From the NCBI GenBank assembly GCA_015680685.1, contig MNCI01021017.1, forward strand, positions 319,952-383,951: 64,000 nucleotides of DNA, in the 5' to 3' direction. Shown in pieces: positions 1 to 13,502 of this stretch. A program made the position numbers and the translations under genes. Position 1 is the stretch's first letter. Each line of letters opens with the position of its first letter. The notes under the pieces were generated by a model that saw only the letters and a program-made list of their open reading frames with translations, searched no databases and was not told the origin of the DNA. Source of the DNA: Gnetum montanum. Taxonomy: Eukaryota; Streptophyta; Gnetopsida; Gnetales; Gnetaceae.

Positions 1-2159
1 TAAAATGAAATCAATCACATCTAGATTTGGCTATAAAGTAGGTTAATCAATATTAATTTTAAGAATTAAGATATAATTTTAAAAAGAAATAGCCATAGTA
101 AAATATCTATGCAAGATTCATTAGATTAAAAGAAATAAAACATTTTTTTATTCAACCTAAAAGGAAGTATCTAATTAGGATCATTTACACATTTGTAAAT
201 CAAATAAATGACCATAGAAGCAAATATATTAATAATCTTAGATTTGTTCAATCACATAATAATATATTATAATTTCCAACAATACACAAAACAAGATAAT
301 CTAAATTTAACTCTTGTAACCATTTTACCATTAATCATTTAATCAGAAAATTCATATGTTCAATAGTAGAGAATAGATAGATCACAATCATAAATTAACA
401 TCTTAGGTTTTCCTCCACTCTATCAACTTATAGAAAGATATCAGAATCAGAGTTGATAAGGTATAGGGAAAAAAAGTAGAATTCAAGATTCAGATCAAAG
501 ATTTATGTATTCAAAGGGGGAGGGTTCATCAACCAAATTATAACTAAAACCAAAGAATTCAACAATTTTAAAACATTTACAATTATCCATGAGCCTAAGG
601 ATACTCTCACTTTCTACTAGTGGTACCAATTTTCATATCAAGGATCCTTGGCCCCTACTGGTAATCATTTGCCAAAAATGCCTCAAATCATTATGGATGT
701 TTCTGAATCATTAGAGAAACAACTCTCATCCAAGTCATTTAGGTGTGAGAGTGTAGAGGATGGGTGGAGAGATCCAAAAAAGTAATAAATATTTAAAGAA
801 TCTAAGCTTACAATAATAATCTTGATAATTACATACAAGCATTATGAAGGTGGTTAGGCAAGCAAGAAAAGAGAAGTTTGAGAAAATAAGCCCTTACTAG
901 CCATTATCAAACATAACAGAGATGGATCATTTTACCTCCTTGTTTACTTGAAGGATTTATCAAAATATTGGATTGCTATGCAACAGTTGTTTTCTTTCTC
1001 TGTGCTATCTCCTATAGTAGCCATAGTCTTCTCTTCCTTCCTAGCCATACTCCTTGTTGCTATATCATTTTTTTTATTTTTCTTAGCTACTTTTGCTTTT
1101 TGTGCTTTTCTTCCTCTCCTCCTCTTCTGATTTGTAGGTGGATAATGAATAGTTTCTTGTAACTGACTTCTTGGGAATTGTTTGTTTTCTTTTCTTTCTT
1201 TTTAAAGTTCTCTCTCTTTCTCTCTCACTCTTTTTCAACAATGAGTCATGAGTTCAATTCTCTTCATGATCACTATAAAAACAATCAATAAGATATATAT
1301 ATTCATAGGTTGCAAGTTTAATTCCTAAATCAACAATCTTTGATATTTCAAAATTTAGATTTTTCTAGATCTCAAGTTCAATTCCTCTTGATAATTATAA
1401 AACATTTCAACATGATATCTAGCTATTTATCATTCAAAATTTTTATAAGTTGCAAGGAGAAAATTTTTAAAATAGATTCATCATAAGGGTTATTCAAGAT
1501 ACATAATCAAGTAAGGCACCTTCTCTTTTAGATCATCAGCAATGAGAATTTCTCCATCATCTTATGAGCCTTGAAAGATCATCACATGAACTTTCTATAG
1601 CCATGGAGAGGCTACTTATACTCTACTATTTTAAACTAAAAAGTAAAATGCATCACCTTGAGATAAAATAAAAAGAATAAAATAAAATATAAAGCTATGA
1701 TATTTGCACACAATATCCCTGAGGTCAGGTTCCTCGAACTTGATTAATAGGTTAAGTTTCTTAGTATAAGCATTCTTTTGCATCTCAGTCTCCCTATTTT
1801 AGCTCGTGAGGCACATCTTAGAATATTGTCCTCTATTTTTCTTTTATTTCTCAACATCTATGTTGAAATAGAATACAAAATATTTTTTCCCATATATTTA
1901 TCATTATTATTATTTTAAAACATTCCTAGCATGTATTTTAAAGCATATTTCTTATGCATAAATTATTTAAACATTTAACCATAATACATTAAAAATATGG
2001 TTAGAAATTTATTACTATTCTAATCAGCAATTTCTACCATAGTTTAAATGAGGCACACATACAACTTAACAACAAAACATTCACACAAACACACAGAAAG
2101 ACTATTACAATCATTAACATAGAAACTGAAGGAGAAGTGAATCGATACACCATCCTCTC
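1..2159. other. AT-rich stretch without a gene
   Basis: No coding frame with family resemblance is visible. The short hydrophobic frames around 950-1160 come from T-rich low-complexity DNA. Read on the minus strand, about 1740 to 1712 carries a sequence like the tail of chromovirus elements (a GTTCGAGGA block, then CTCAGGGATAT, then TGTGTG), so a polypurine tract and the start of a 3' LTR of the neighbouring minus-strand element may lie here. No matching 5' LTR was found to confirm this. Confidence 0.4.
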
Positions 2160-5100
2160 CTTAAGACATTTCCTAGTGGAAATGTTTAAATAGGTGAGGG
2201 TATTTCTCTCTAACCACATCCTTCATCTTCCAAGAGGTTTTAGTTTCATCCTCATTACAATCAAGTTGAACTTGGCGCAATGAATGGTGCTTGAGATTGA
2301 GCATCCTCTGGTCTAAAATCTAGATTGGTTGAACTTGGATCATACAATCTGGGTTGACCTGAAGGTTTTCCCATAAAAAATAATGCTTAGAATCATAAAT
2401 ATACCTCCTTAACATAGAAACATGAAAAAAATTATGTAAAAATTATAAACTAGGAGGTAAAGCTATTCTATAAGCAACAAGACCATTTTTCTCTAAGACT
2501 TCAAAAGGGCCAATAAATCTAGGTTTAAGTTTATTTCTTTTAACACCTCTAATGACATTTTTGAAGGTTTGGAATTTTAGGAATACTTTATCTTCATTAG
2601 AAAATTCTAGGTTTCTCCTTCTATTATCTGCGCAACTCTTTTTTCTATCTTGTGCTTGCTTTAGTCTCCTTTATTTTGATTCACCTTTATTTGCAAATCC
2701 AAAATCATCTTAGATCCAAAAATTAATTTTTCCTGAGGTTGATCCCAAGAGCTAGGAACTCTACATTTTCTATCATACAAGGCTTCATAAGGTGCCATTT
2801 CAATGCTAATATGGTATCTATTATTGTAGGAAAATTCTGCCAAGGGTAATACCTTATTCCAAGTTGTATGATCATCCATTACGCTAGTTCTTAAAAGATC
2901 TTCTACCACTAGATTTTTTCTTTTAGCTTGCCCATTAGTTTGTGGATGATAGGTTGTGCTGAAATTTACTTTATTCTAAGAGCTTGTTGGATAGCTTGCC
3001 AAAAATCAGATGTAAACTTTGGATCCCTATCTAAAATGATTTTCTTAGGTATGCCATTCAATCTAACTATTTCTTGAATATAAATTTCTACAATATTTCT
3101 AGTATTGTAATCTTATTTCACTTTGATGAAGTGTGCTAACTTTGTTAGCCTATCAACTACCAACATTATGGAATCATATCCTCCAAGAACTTTAGGTAAC
3201 CCAACAATAAAATCTATTCCAATCTCATCCCATTTCCATTCTGGAATATTGTGTAGTTGTAAAAGAAATGCTTGTACTTGATGTTCAGCCTTAACTTGCT
3301 AACATGTTAAACACCTTGCTACAAACTCAGCAACATATTTTTTCATTCTAGGCCACCAAAATTATTTTTTGATTCCATGTAGCATTTTTGTTATCCCTAG
3401 ATGACTTGTAAAAACTATTTCATGGTGTTATTGCATTACCAAATTTCTAAGTTTTACATTGTTTGGAACATATAAACAATCTTGGAAAAGTGTCAAACCA
3501 TTAGCAGTAATTTTAAATCCATTTTCCAGTTGACCTAGGTTCTTCTTTTCAAATTTCTCTACAAAGAAATTAAAATTTTCTAGTCCCTTTCTAATGAAAT
3601 CAACAATTTTACTCTGAAGTAAAAAGGTTCCCTTAACATACCTCCTTCAACTAAGAGCATCTACTACCTTGTTTCCTCTACCCTCATGATAAAGGAGCTC
3701 AAAATCATAATCACACAAGAATTCTAACCAACATCTTTGTCTCATTTTTAAATTAGGCTGGGTGAAAATGTATTTCAAACTTTGATGATCTAACCATATT
3801 TTAAATTTCTTTCCATACAAATAATGCCTTCATATTTTCGAAGCATGAACCACTACTACAAGTTCCAAATCATGCATTGGGTAATTTTGTTCATGAGGTT
3901 TTAATTGTCTTGATTCATAAGCAACTACCTAATTTTGCTACATTAAAACATAGCCTAATCCCTTGCTGAAAGAATCTATATATACATCAAACTAAACATT
4001 TTCTGAAGGCATGATTAATATAGGAGTTGATGTTAATAATTCTTTCAACTTTTGGAAAGCCAAAGTACATTTCTCTAACCATTGAAACTAATTGTTCTTC
4101 CTTAACAATGATGTCAAAGGGGCTGAAATTTTTGAAAAATCCTTTACAAACCTATGGTAGTAGCTTGCTAACCCTAAGAAACTTTTGACCTCTGTAACAT
4201 TCTTAGGCTAAGGCTAACTAATTATTACATCAATTTTATCTAGATCAATGGCTACATGACCAATAAACCTTATTTTAGATTGTCAAAATGCACACTTTCT
4301 CTTACTTGGATACAACATATGTATCCTAAGGGTTTATAGGATCATCCTTAGGTGTTACTCATGTTCCTCAACTATCTTAGAATATATTAAAATATCATCT
4401 ATGAACACTAACATAAATTGGTCCAAAAATGATTGAAAAATTTGATTCATCATGCTCATAAAGGCACTTGGAGCATTAGTTAGATCAAAGGGCATAACAA
4501 TGAATTCATAATGTCCATACCTTATTCGAAATGTTATTTTTAAAATTTCTTCTTCTTTGATTCTAAGTTGGTAATATCTTGACTTTAAAACAATTTTTGA
4601 AAATACCTTTGCTTATTTGAGCTGATTAAAAGGTTCATCAATCCTTGGAAAAGGTTATTTATTGTTACTAGTTACCTTTTTTAGCTGTTGATAATTAATT
4701 CATACATGTAAGGTTCCATCTTTTTTCTTGATGAATAGAATTGGTGCTCCCCATTGCGACACACTAGGCCTAATGAATCCCTTTTTTAATAGTTCCTCAA
4801 GTTGGGTTTTTAACTCATGCATCTCAGCTGGTGAAATTCTATATGATGCCTTTGAGGCTAGAGCACTCCTTGGAAGAGTCTCAATTCCAAACTCTACCTT
4901 TCTTTTTGGTGGCATTCCCAGCAACTCATTAGTAAACACATCTTTGAATTCATCTACAACTAGATAGTCCAACAATGTCTTCTTCTATTGGCAATCATTA
5001 TCATTGCTAGCTACATATGATCTAACCAAAATTATTGCTTTTGTTGTTTACATCTATTGCATAATTTTTTTTACAAAAATAATGTTTCTTAAGAAATCCC

Positions 5101-5396
5101 AAGGTTGATAGAAAATTTTCTAGTTTATTTCCCCATTGTTAATTTCTATGTAGTTCTGTCCACAATTAATTTTTTCCTTATTTTTCACCAAGTAGTCCAT
5201 ACCCAAAACCACATCATATGATCCCAAATTCATAACAAGGAAGCTCATAACATAAGGTTGATTCATGATTTTTATTTCACAACTAGGCACAAAACATTCT
5301 AAGGCTTTATGATCACCTGAAGTTATTTCTTCTCAAAATAGGCATATGAAAGAGAGACCACTACCACATCAAACAATGCACAAATTTGGACTTCAT
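2160..5396 (-). pseudogene. Ty3/gypsy chromovirus (Tekay/Del-like) pol, gag-less and broken
   Basis: Remnant of a retrotransposon polyprotein. Domains run in normal order on the minus strand. Protease at about 5396-5040 keeps LGSYDVVLGMDYL but has lost the DSG active site (DVV instead). Reverse transcriptase at about 4975-4140 has [24 protein letters not shown] and the catalytic [10 protein letters not shown] near 4384-4410. RNase H is at about 4060-3640. Integrase at about 3500-2600 has an HHCC-type finger (LTC, near 3300) and YNNRYHISIEMAPYEALY. The C-terminal tail at about 2580-2160 has RFIGPFEVLEKNG and KYPHLF. Many in-frame stops are one C-to-T step from Gln or Arg codons, and there are frameshifts. 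Gag is absent: protease begins about 40 bp from the primer-binding site. Lineage is judged from motif wording only. Confidence 0.85.
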
Positions 5397-5435
5397 AAGA
5401 GGCTTGAAGGAAAGTAAAAGGAAGTAAAACCTAGT

Positions 5436-5447
5436 GCTTTAATACCA
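5436..5447 (-). promoter_or_regulatory. Primer-binding site, initiator-Met tRNA type
   Basis: On the minus strand this reads TGGTATTAAAGC followed by ACTAG. The plant consensus complementary to the 3' end of tRNA-iMet is TGGTATCAGAGC, so two transitions separate them. It marks the 5' end of the internal region of the minus-strand chromovirus. Confidence 0.7.
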
Positions 5448-5526
5448 AAATATAATACCCATTCATAGGGAGAAAGAGCTAACACTCGAAGCCCCCCAGA
5501 ACAAAAGTTAGTTGAAAGAAGAAAAT
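5448..5526 (-). repeat. Remnant of the 5' LTR of the chromovirus
   Basis: This ~80-bp stretch lies immediately outside the primer-binding site, where the 3' end of the 5' LTR should be. It is cut off at about 5527, where homology to a family A LTR starts. No copy was recognised near position 1-1712, so the LTR identity rests on position alone. Confidence 0.4.
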
Positions 5527-6146
5527 GCATAAAGATCGAGATTACTTCATCATTGCAGCATTCACTTTGTTATTTATTTGTTTGTTTATTTATTTAATGT
5601 TATTTACTATTTTCTCTCTCTCACCCTTAAACTGCTAGAACGTGGAACAAGTACGACTTGATTACGAGTATTTAAGTGTGACTGCTTGGTAGCCCAGTGG
5701 CGTATCTAGGATTTACGCTTGGTAACCTAGTCGCGTATTTGGGATTTGTGCTTGGTAATCCCAGTGGCGTACCTAGGATCTACGCTTGGTAGTCCCAGTG
5801 GTAGTCGTGCACGAAGTCCAAGATGTGTACGGTTGATCAAGGAATCAGTTGCTCATCGCACTTAGGCTAGATTAGATTCTCTTACCCTTTTCCTCCTAGC
5901 TTAGCTTAGTTAATATTATTTTCCACTACCTTCAGGAGTAGCATAGATTAGGAACACATCATACACCTCATTTGGACTAAACCATACGTGAAAAATGCAA
6001 TACTAGTCCAGGTGGGAAGATAGCGAACTATGACCTAAGGCTAACTATCTAGGCGCCACAACTAGTCTGTCCACGGAGTTTGACCAGATCGCGCATGCGA
6101 CGCTCGTTTCGTATGGTTGAGTGTAGGGGTACCTCACCACTCATCA
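5527..6146 (+). mobile_element. Family A LTR, copy A1 (5'-truncated)
   Basis: From about 5527 the sequence matches the reverse complement of the solo LTR at 23946-24706, starting at the AAAGATCGAGATTACTTCATC block and running to the family terminus CACTCATCA at 6146. The first ~300 bp, which in other copies hold the palindromes and TATA box, are missing. No tRNA-Asp primer-binding site follows 6146. The DNA beyond is gag C-terminal-like sequence of another element, so this is read as a truncated solo LTR next to or inside an older insertion. Confidence 0.8.
5686..5801 (+). repeat. 33-bp tandem repeat inside LTR A1
   Basis: Three and a half units begin at 5686, 5719, 5752 and 5786. Each starts TTGGTA, then a CCCAGTGGCGTA-like block, then GGATNTACGC. 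Units are 33, 33 and 34 bp. The equivalent part of other family A LTRs holds about two shorter, diverged units (for example 59057-59105 and 47650-47730), so copy number differs between copies. Confidence 0.8.
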
Positions 6147-6159
6147 GTAATTCATGAGT

Positions 6160-9100
6160 GAAACAAGGGGAAGATTTCAAGACCTAACAAAGAATGAATT
6201 ACCTTCTCAACCTGAGACAAATCCCACATCTCTAAAAAAGGCTAAGGACAAATTGAATTTTATCACTAGTAGGATTCGAGAGACCATTGAGCCTAGACCC
6301 CAAAAGAAGGTTAGATTTCAAGAGGTTTAGACACAAGAAAAAGTTCAGCCACAATTATTGAATGAGGAGGAAAACAATTGGTTAATAAGGAAAAAATAAC
6401 AACCGTTAACCTCTTCTCCTTTGCCTAGACAAACAAATTTTACTCCTTTTCCTAAATGATTATAAGAGGACTTTATAACTAAAGCCTATATAGAAAAAAT
6501 GTCTAGAGAATTATATTGGCGTATTCCTTTAGAACAAGTTGTAAAGGACACACCTTTTTATGCTAAGTATTTAAGGGAATTATGTACTAAGATAAGAAAA
6601 GAAAATATTTCTAGGTAAGTTTATTTTGGTGATAATCTATCTTAACTTATAAAAATCCATGAAGTTCCAAAATACCAAGATCCAAGGTTCCTACAATTCT
6701 AATTAAAATAAATGGATAGACTATTAAGAATGCCCTATTTGATCTAGGATCTAATATTAATATCATGCCACTTGAAATGGCTAGGCTACTTGATTTGAAG
6801 GATATAAGAAAGGTAAACATGAAAATATCTTTGGCTAATGATTTCAATGTAGAACCTATAGGAGTAGTCGAAGATTTAATAGTAGAGGTTGAAAGAGGAA
6901 AGTACTTGGTTGATTTTGTAGTCTTGGAAGTAAAAGATTCTGATTGTTTTTCCATCATAGTAGGTAGACCTTGGTTAGAAATAGTTGATGTAATAATCAA
7001 TTATAGATTAGGGAAACTTCAATTTTATTTTGCTAATCTTAATTTATGCTTAACATATATGATAAAGAAAAAGAGGATCAATTAAATCAAGATTTAAGAG
7101 AAACAAGAGTTCTCTATACAATACACACTTCATCATTGGCATAAGATAGGGGAACATTGGTATTAAAAAATTTTGAGGAAGGACATTTAGACCCCTCTAC
7201 AAATGAACAACAAGATCTCCTTGACCAAATTTTGAATTTGGAATTGGGAAATATTTCACAAATAATTCAACCACCAAATAATGATTCTTTGGATCTTTGA
7301 GAATTACCTAGTACTCTTAAGTACATTTTCCTTTATGATAAGAAATCATTTATAATAAATTACCAACTTTATAATGATCAAGAATCAAAATTATTAGAAG
7401 TTTTACATAGAAATTTTAAGGCTATTTTCATGGAGTTATGAGGACCATCAAGGAATCTCACCAAACATCTTCCAAAATCACATCTATCTAGAAGACAATG
7501 TGAAATCAGTAAGAATTCCCCCTTCGATGAATCAATCTTGCTTTAAAATAAATAGTTAAAGATGAAATTTCTAAACTTTGTAAGGAAAGAATCATTTATC
7601 CAATAGCTGATAGTGAATGGGTGAGTCCTATTACTGTAGTTCCTAAAAAAGGTGGAAAATGGAGTTTGTGTTAATTATAGCAAGCTCAATTAAAAGACAA
7701 AGAAAGATCATTTTCCTTTACCTTACATTGATCAAATTTTAGAGAAATTAGAAGTACATGAGTATTATTATGTTTTGGATGGGTTTAGTGGTTATAATCA
7801 AGTAGCTATTTCACTTGAGGACTAGCATAAAACAACTTTTACATGTCCATATGGAACTTTTGCTTACCAAAGGATGGCTTTCAACCTTTGGAACGTACTT
7901 GCTACCTTCCAAAGATCCATGATATCATTATTCTCTAATATGTTATAAGATCATGTGGAAGTATTTATGTATGATATTTTAATCTATGGGGATACTTATG
8001 AACAAATATTACAACATTTAGAATGTGTATTAAATAAATGTATTGATAAAAATCTAAAATTGAGTTGAAAAAAGAGTCATTTGATCATTACAAGAGGATG
8101 GGATAAGAATGGATGAGGAAAAAGTAAAATTAATATCTACACTCTCATCTCTAAGTAATTTAAAGACCTTTTGATCCTTTATAGGATATTTTAGATATTA
8201 TAGACAATTTATCAAATATTTTTCAAAAATTGTTAAACCACTTTACATGCTGCTAGAAAAAGATGTTCCTTTCATATGAACTAATGATTGTCAAGAAGAA
8301 TATTCAAAACTAAAAAAAAGGAGTAACCACCACTCCTATAATTAATGCACCTAATTTGGATTTTCCATTCTATTTGATGTGTGAAGCTAGTGACATTGTT
8401 GTAGGGGTAGTTTTAGAACAATATATAGATAATAAGCCACAAGTCATCTATTATGTATCTAAAAGTTTAGATCAAGCCCAAGTAAATTATAAAACTATAG
8501 AAAAATAGTTTTTAGCCATTGTGTATTCTTTGAATAAATTTAGATATTATTTAATAGGATATAAAACTAGAGTTTATATTGCCCATTTAGCCATTAACTT
8601 TTTAGCTACTAAAAAAAATAGAAAATTCCATAATAATGAGATGGTGTTTATTACTCAAAGAATTTGATTTAGATAAAATGGATAGAGAAAATTTTATGGT
8701 AGAAAATATTTATAGATTGTAAACATAGGATGAAAATAGGAAAAAAGGAGTATTCCAAGATGAATTCCTTGATGCACAACTCTTTTCCATAAAGATGGAT
8801 CCATGGTTTTTTGATATAGCAAACTATTTTGCCACTCTGAAAACCCCAACAAATGAAGGAGAAAAAGAAATATTTTTTTAAAAAATCTCTAAATACATTT
8901 TAAATGAACCATAAATTTATAGAATATGTAAAGATAATGTAGTAAGAAGATGTGTGGCTGAGGATGAATAACAAGAAATTTTACATATGTGCCATGATGA
9001 CCTTGGAGGTGAACATTTCAATAGTAGATGCACTATTGTCAAAATCTTGAAATGTGAATTTTATTATCCTTCACTATTTAAATATGCACATATGTCTAAG

Positions 9101-10120
9101 AGTGTGATAAATGCCAACAAATAGGGTCCATAACTAAAAAACAAGAAATGGAACTAAACCCAATTTTAATTACTAAACCATTTGATGTGTGGGGCATAGA
9201 CTTTTTAGGACCATTTCCACCATCTAATGAATGTTAATACACTTTAGTTTTCATAGAATATGTTACTAAGTGGGTAGAAGCTAAAGCAATCCCAAAAATG
9301 ACTTTAAAGTAGTGGTAGCTTTACTTAGAGAAAATATTTTAACATAATTTGGAACTCCATGGGTGATCATAAGTGATCAAGAACTCATTTTGTAAATACT
9401 ATAATGGAAAATTTTCTTAATTATTGTGGAATTAAAAATAAAATAGCTACTACCTATCATCACCAAAAAAATGGTCAAGTAGAAAATGCAAATAAAATCA
9501 TTTTAAAGATATTAACAAAAACCATATGTGCTAAAAAGAAAGATTGGTCTAAAAATTTACAAGGTGCACTTTGGGGTTATATAATCACATATAAAACAAG
9601 TTTAGGTTATTTACCTTATCAATTGGCTTATGATAAAAAATGTTTATTACTTGTAGAAATCAAATGCCAATCTTTATGATTAGCACATCAATTGAATTTT
9701 GATGAAGAAACAAATCATGACTCTAGGATGATTCAAATACATGAACTTGATGAAATGAGGTTGAATGTCCTTGACAAGAAAAAAATTATAAAAAAGCAAA
9801 TGAAGAGTTTACATGATAAGAATATTTTTAAGAAACATTTTTCAATAGGTGATAAAGTTATTTTTTATAATATGAGATTACACAAATTTCTAGGTAAGTT
9901 AACAAGTCGCTAGGAATGTCCTTATCTAGTGGCACAACCCCATAATAATGGTAGTGTTTTAATTTCACCTATTGATGATTTATCAACTAAATTTCTAATT
10001 AATGGATAGAGACTTAAGTTATATCATCAACATCACATTGAGGAACTGGAGGAAGATGAACTAGTAGAGCTTAGTAAACCAACTTATCCCAAAGATGATG
10101 AAGAAAATGAAACGAGTTAA
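6160..10120 (+). pseudogene. Ty3/gypsy Athila/Tat-like gag-pol remnant, broken
   Basis: Gag C-terminal sequence at about 6160-6640 (PFYAKYLRELCTK) is followed by protease at about 6700-7050 with active-site DLGS at 6741-6752 and IIVGRPWL. Reverse transcriptase at about 7440-8160 has DHFPLPYIDQ, FSGYNQVAI and FTCPYGTFAYQRM. Its catalytic FMDD motif reads FMYD, so one aspartate is lost. RNase H is at about 8370-8650 (VIYYVSKSLDQAQVNY). Integrase at about 8940-9680 has a zinc-finger region (MCHDDLGGEH) and TTYHHQKNGQVE. The tail at about 9690-10120 has FSIGDKVIFYN. Stops and frameshifts occur throughout. The wording matches the Athila/Tat branch. No primer-binding site or flanking LTR pair can be assigned with confidence. 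Confidence 0.85.
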
Positions 10121-12956
10121 CTAGAAGTCCAAGCCATGGGTAGTAACCTTCAACAAGAGCCTTATGTTATATTGCAATATAATAAATAAAGTATTTTACT
10201 CTATGACATTTTTCTTGAAAAATGTAGAGGTCAATAGTAAATTCCATTGTTAGTTGGAACTATAAATAATTCATTAGAATCGTGTCTAGAAAGAAAGGGA
10301 GAAGGAAAAATCCCCCCCACCTTCAGATATGTTGGTTTAAACCCAAAATCTATCTAAGGGTGAGCCTTAGATAAATAAAATAATAAATTATGTCAATTAA
10401 TTATTTTCTTTTTCTTTCTAATGTTCTTTAAGTTTCTAAGTTTCATGAATCATAGGAATAATAACTAAGTCTAGATTTTGAGCATTTATGAATGTTTCTA
10501 GTAATTACCTTCTAGATAAGTCAATATGGAGAAAAGGGTGTGTCATATTGGGACTAGCCATAAAGGTGTCATTAGCATAAAAAATGTCATTAGTAATCAA
10601 GCGAGCCACCATCATGTATGTTCAAAGAAAACATTTTCCCTCACAAGAACCTCATGATTGAAGAGGGCCAATTTGTTTTTTTTTTTAAGGAATAGAGAAC
10701 CAATAAAAGCAACAAGGTTCCATAAGATCCTTCAATCATGAGTAGAGCCACACTCCCACAAGAACCTTATAGTTGGAGTGATGCTCATGGCTCACACTTT
10801 TAAGCATCTCTCAAGAACCTCCTTTTGTAAGTTGAGTGTCTAAGGAAGAAGAAATAAGTTTTTATATTTTTTTCTTAGCTATCATCTTTCAGCTAGGGTA
10901 TGACATTGGACTTGGTAGATTAACTTATCTTACTAGGTATTCTATTAATTCCCTTCATTTTTACTCACTTCCCTTGGATTATTTTGTCCTTTGTCACATG
11001 TTACTTCTTACCTTAAAGAGTATTGTGTGTTCCTATTTTTACTTATTTCTTTTTGCTTATCTCCCATCTCTTTCTTTTTGAGATACCATCTATTATGTCT
11101 AGTGATACTTTTAGTACAAGGCTCTAACATGTGTTTCCCATTATGCCCTCCATAGTTGTTAGTGGTCGAGATCCCTACTATGATGGACCATTATGGATAC
11201 TAACGTTTGCAAAACTCTAGGCTACTAGTACACTATATGATAATTTTCACTTTTTGCTATATCCATTTGGCCAACCCACTTTTAAATTATTTATTACAAT
11301 TTTACTAATTAACCTAGGTATGATACATATCCTAGTTTAATTAGATGGGATAACCAACTTCAAATGGAAAGGATAGTAGCATATAACCAGCATGGAAGCT
11401 AATCTAAGAGCCAGTTAGGGAATGATTTTAATGCAAGAAATGTATCTCGAATCCTTAGAACATAGGAAAGATCAAGATCTTGAGTTTGTAAGACATTTTT
11501 GCACCTAATGAAGCAAACATTATGGGTGATGTTTTAGCCCAATAAATCCTAGGAAGGGCCTTCCTAATAGAGTTATATGTGGACTCCTATGCAAATAATA
11601 AGAATTTATTACAAGAAGTGAAAAAAACTAAAATTATGTACATTATTAAGTGAATAAAATCATTACATTAATATCGATTAGTATCAAATTTTGTGATGTA
11701 GGGTGATTAGGATAACTTATTCTATCAAGGGATATTGAGGCATCAATGTCTATAAAAGTTAGAGATAAAAACTTAGAGATCTTGGAATTGGTCATATTGA
11801 GAGACACTAAGGGGTCGATGTCTCATTAAAAGACATATCAAGGTATATCAATTTCAGTGATATGGTTTGAAAAGTAAAATGTAGAACTAAAGTTATCAAT
11901 TCAAATATCAATTTAATCAATTTAAATCAAGATGAGACATAATGAATACATTGATTCATATAGATGCAATTGATATGAATCAAGGAAGAAAAAATTTGAT
12001 GAAATATTTCACATCTGAATAGTGCAGCTTTGATATAATTTGATATGTTCATTAGACATATCGATTCATGTCACTAGATTGATGTAAATCAATAAGTCTA
12101 AAATTTTCCCAAGTGTCTTGAGTATTATCAGTATGATTGTGATATAAATCAATATATTAGAGGCCTAAATAATTTATATATTGATATATATATATGGATC
12201 TATGAAATTTGATGTAAAGCTTTATGATCCATATTGAAGCTAAGATGAATACTGATATAGTTAAAATTAGAGAAAAAAATAAAAAGTAATAGTAAGGTAG
12301 CGAATTTACTATAAAGCCACCATATCATGGGGTGGATATACATTGTTTAGCAAAATCCCTGTGAGGTAGTTCAAATTAGGACCTTTATCTACAATGATTA
12401 GGGCCTCCATTTTCTTTGAACTAAAATCCATAGCATCTTTCTAGGAGGAAGCACAAAAAGAAGTGATGTCTTCATGCCCACATTAACCTCCATCGCTTAA
12501 TCCTAGCTATTTTTTTAGAAGACTACGAGAAAGTTATCCATCATAACGAATTTTCCAAATCAATGAAGAAATGTTAATCTTATTTTTTTTGTTAGTGCAT
12601 AGTTTCTCCACTATAAAATTGTTGAATGGATTTGTTGCTATTGTTGTAATTGTGAATAAGTTTAATGTCTATTTATTATTGAACTATGATGGAATGATGG
12701 TTAATGTTAATGAACTTTTTGTTGTTTATATACTTACATATGATTCAAATATAATGTGCTAAGCCAAATTTCTAATTGTAAAATGATGTAATATGAATGT
12801 GGCTTCAACATATTAATAGTAATTTTAATTTATTTTCATAGCCACTTTAGATAGTTGTGCATATATTATGCATAATAATGGTTTTTTATATTAGTAACTT
12901 GTTTGTTTCTTTTTGCCTTTGTGGCTAGGCATTGGCCAAAGGCTAGTTGGGGACTA
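10121..12956. other. No gene; decayed 3' region with weak repeats
   Basis: No reliable coding frame. Between 10620 and 10830 a block built on ACAAGAACCT appears three times (about 10637, 10759, 10812). At 11470-11660 one plus-strand frame contains a phrase resembling an RNase H tail (EANIMGDVLAQ), too degraded to claim. From about 11850 to 12250 the DNA is rich in ATCAAT/ATTGAT motifs. T-rich frames at 10836-11081 and 12571-12762 look like low-complexity shadows. Confidence 0.4.
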
Positions 12957-13502
12957 TGTTGAACCCCCTTGATGCTCAAGTTTTAACCTTATAATTTCAC
13001 ATTTTTATCTTTTTTACTATTTTACTTTATCGAAGATAATCAATTTTAGTAATAGAAATTGACAACTATTAATTTTCTTGTTGAGTTCTATGTATCATAG
13101 GAAATCACAGTAGTGGTGGAAATTGATGTTAATTATATTGATCCTCATAGTGGCTATGATATGGAACGATAACATAGATTTCTAGGGAGAAAACATCCTA
13201 TGAAGAAATCAAGATATCGATTTGAGTTGTTGGGCTACCTAAATTGAGTATCAAAGATGCTAGAAAGTATGATACAATTTGACAACTCTTCAATCAATTG
13301 TTATTGAATTCTTTGATATTAATCGATTTTCAAAATGCTTATTTTTCCAAATTAGTGTAAATCCTCTTAAGTATAAATAAGAATCTCATCTATGAGTAAA
13401 GGGGATGCCAAATTCAAGAAAGAACCCACATTGAATTAAATTCTTCTTTATTTGTACTAAAATTTGTTAAGGAAGATTGTTGACACATTATGAGAATCAA
13501 CA
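12957..13502 (+). mobile_element. Probable LTR (TGTTGA...TCAACA) of an unidentified element
   Basis: The segment starts TGTTGAACC and ends GAATCAACA, giving a 6-bp terminal inverted repeat with TG/CA ends. It is preceded by a purine-rich GGCTAGTTGGGGACTA, as expected for a polypurine tract before a 3' LTR. A TATA box (TATAAATA, 13372-13379) lies ~415 bp from the start, a normal U3 position. The flanks show no target-site duplication, which fits a 3' LTR. No 5' partner was found. Confidence 0.5.

Noticed and set aside
948-1162. Two hydrophobic frames that look like small membrane proteins
   Set aside because: They come from a T-rich low-complexity stretch with alternative start codons and overlap each other in different frames.
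2034-2219. 61-codon hydrophobic minus-strand frame
   Set aside because: It overlaps the end of the chromovirus pol in another frame (tail KYPHLF) and continues into its 3' non-coding region.
6146-6160. A1 LTR plus the following Athila/Tat pol as one autonomous family A element
   Set aside because: No Asp-type primer-binding site follows the LTR and no matching 3' LTR was found after the pol; adjacency may be due to insertion.
10836-11081. 81-codon hydrophobic frame
   Set aside because: Composition is that of T-rich noncoding DNA; no domain or conserved partner.
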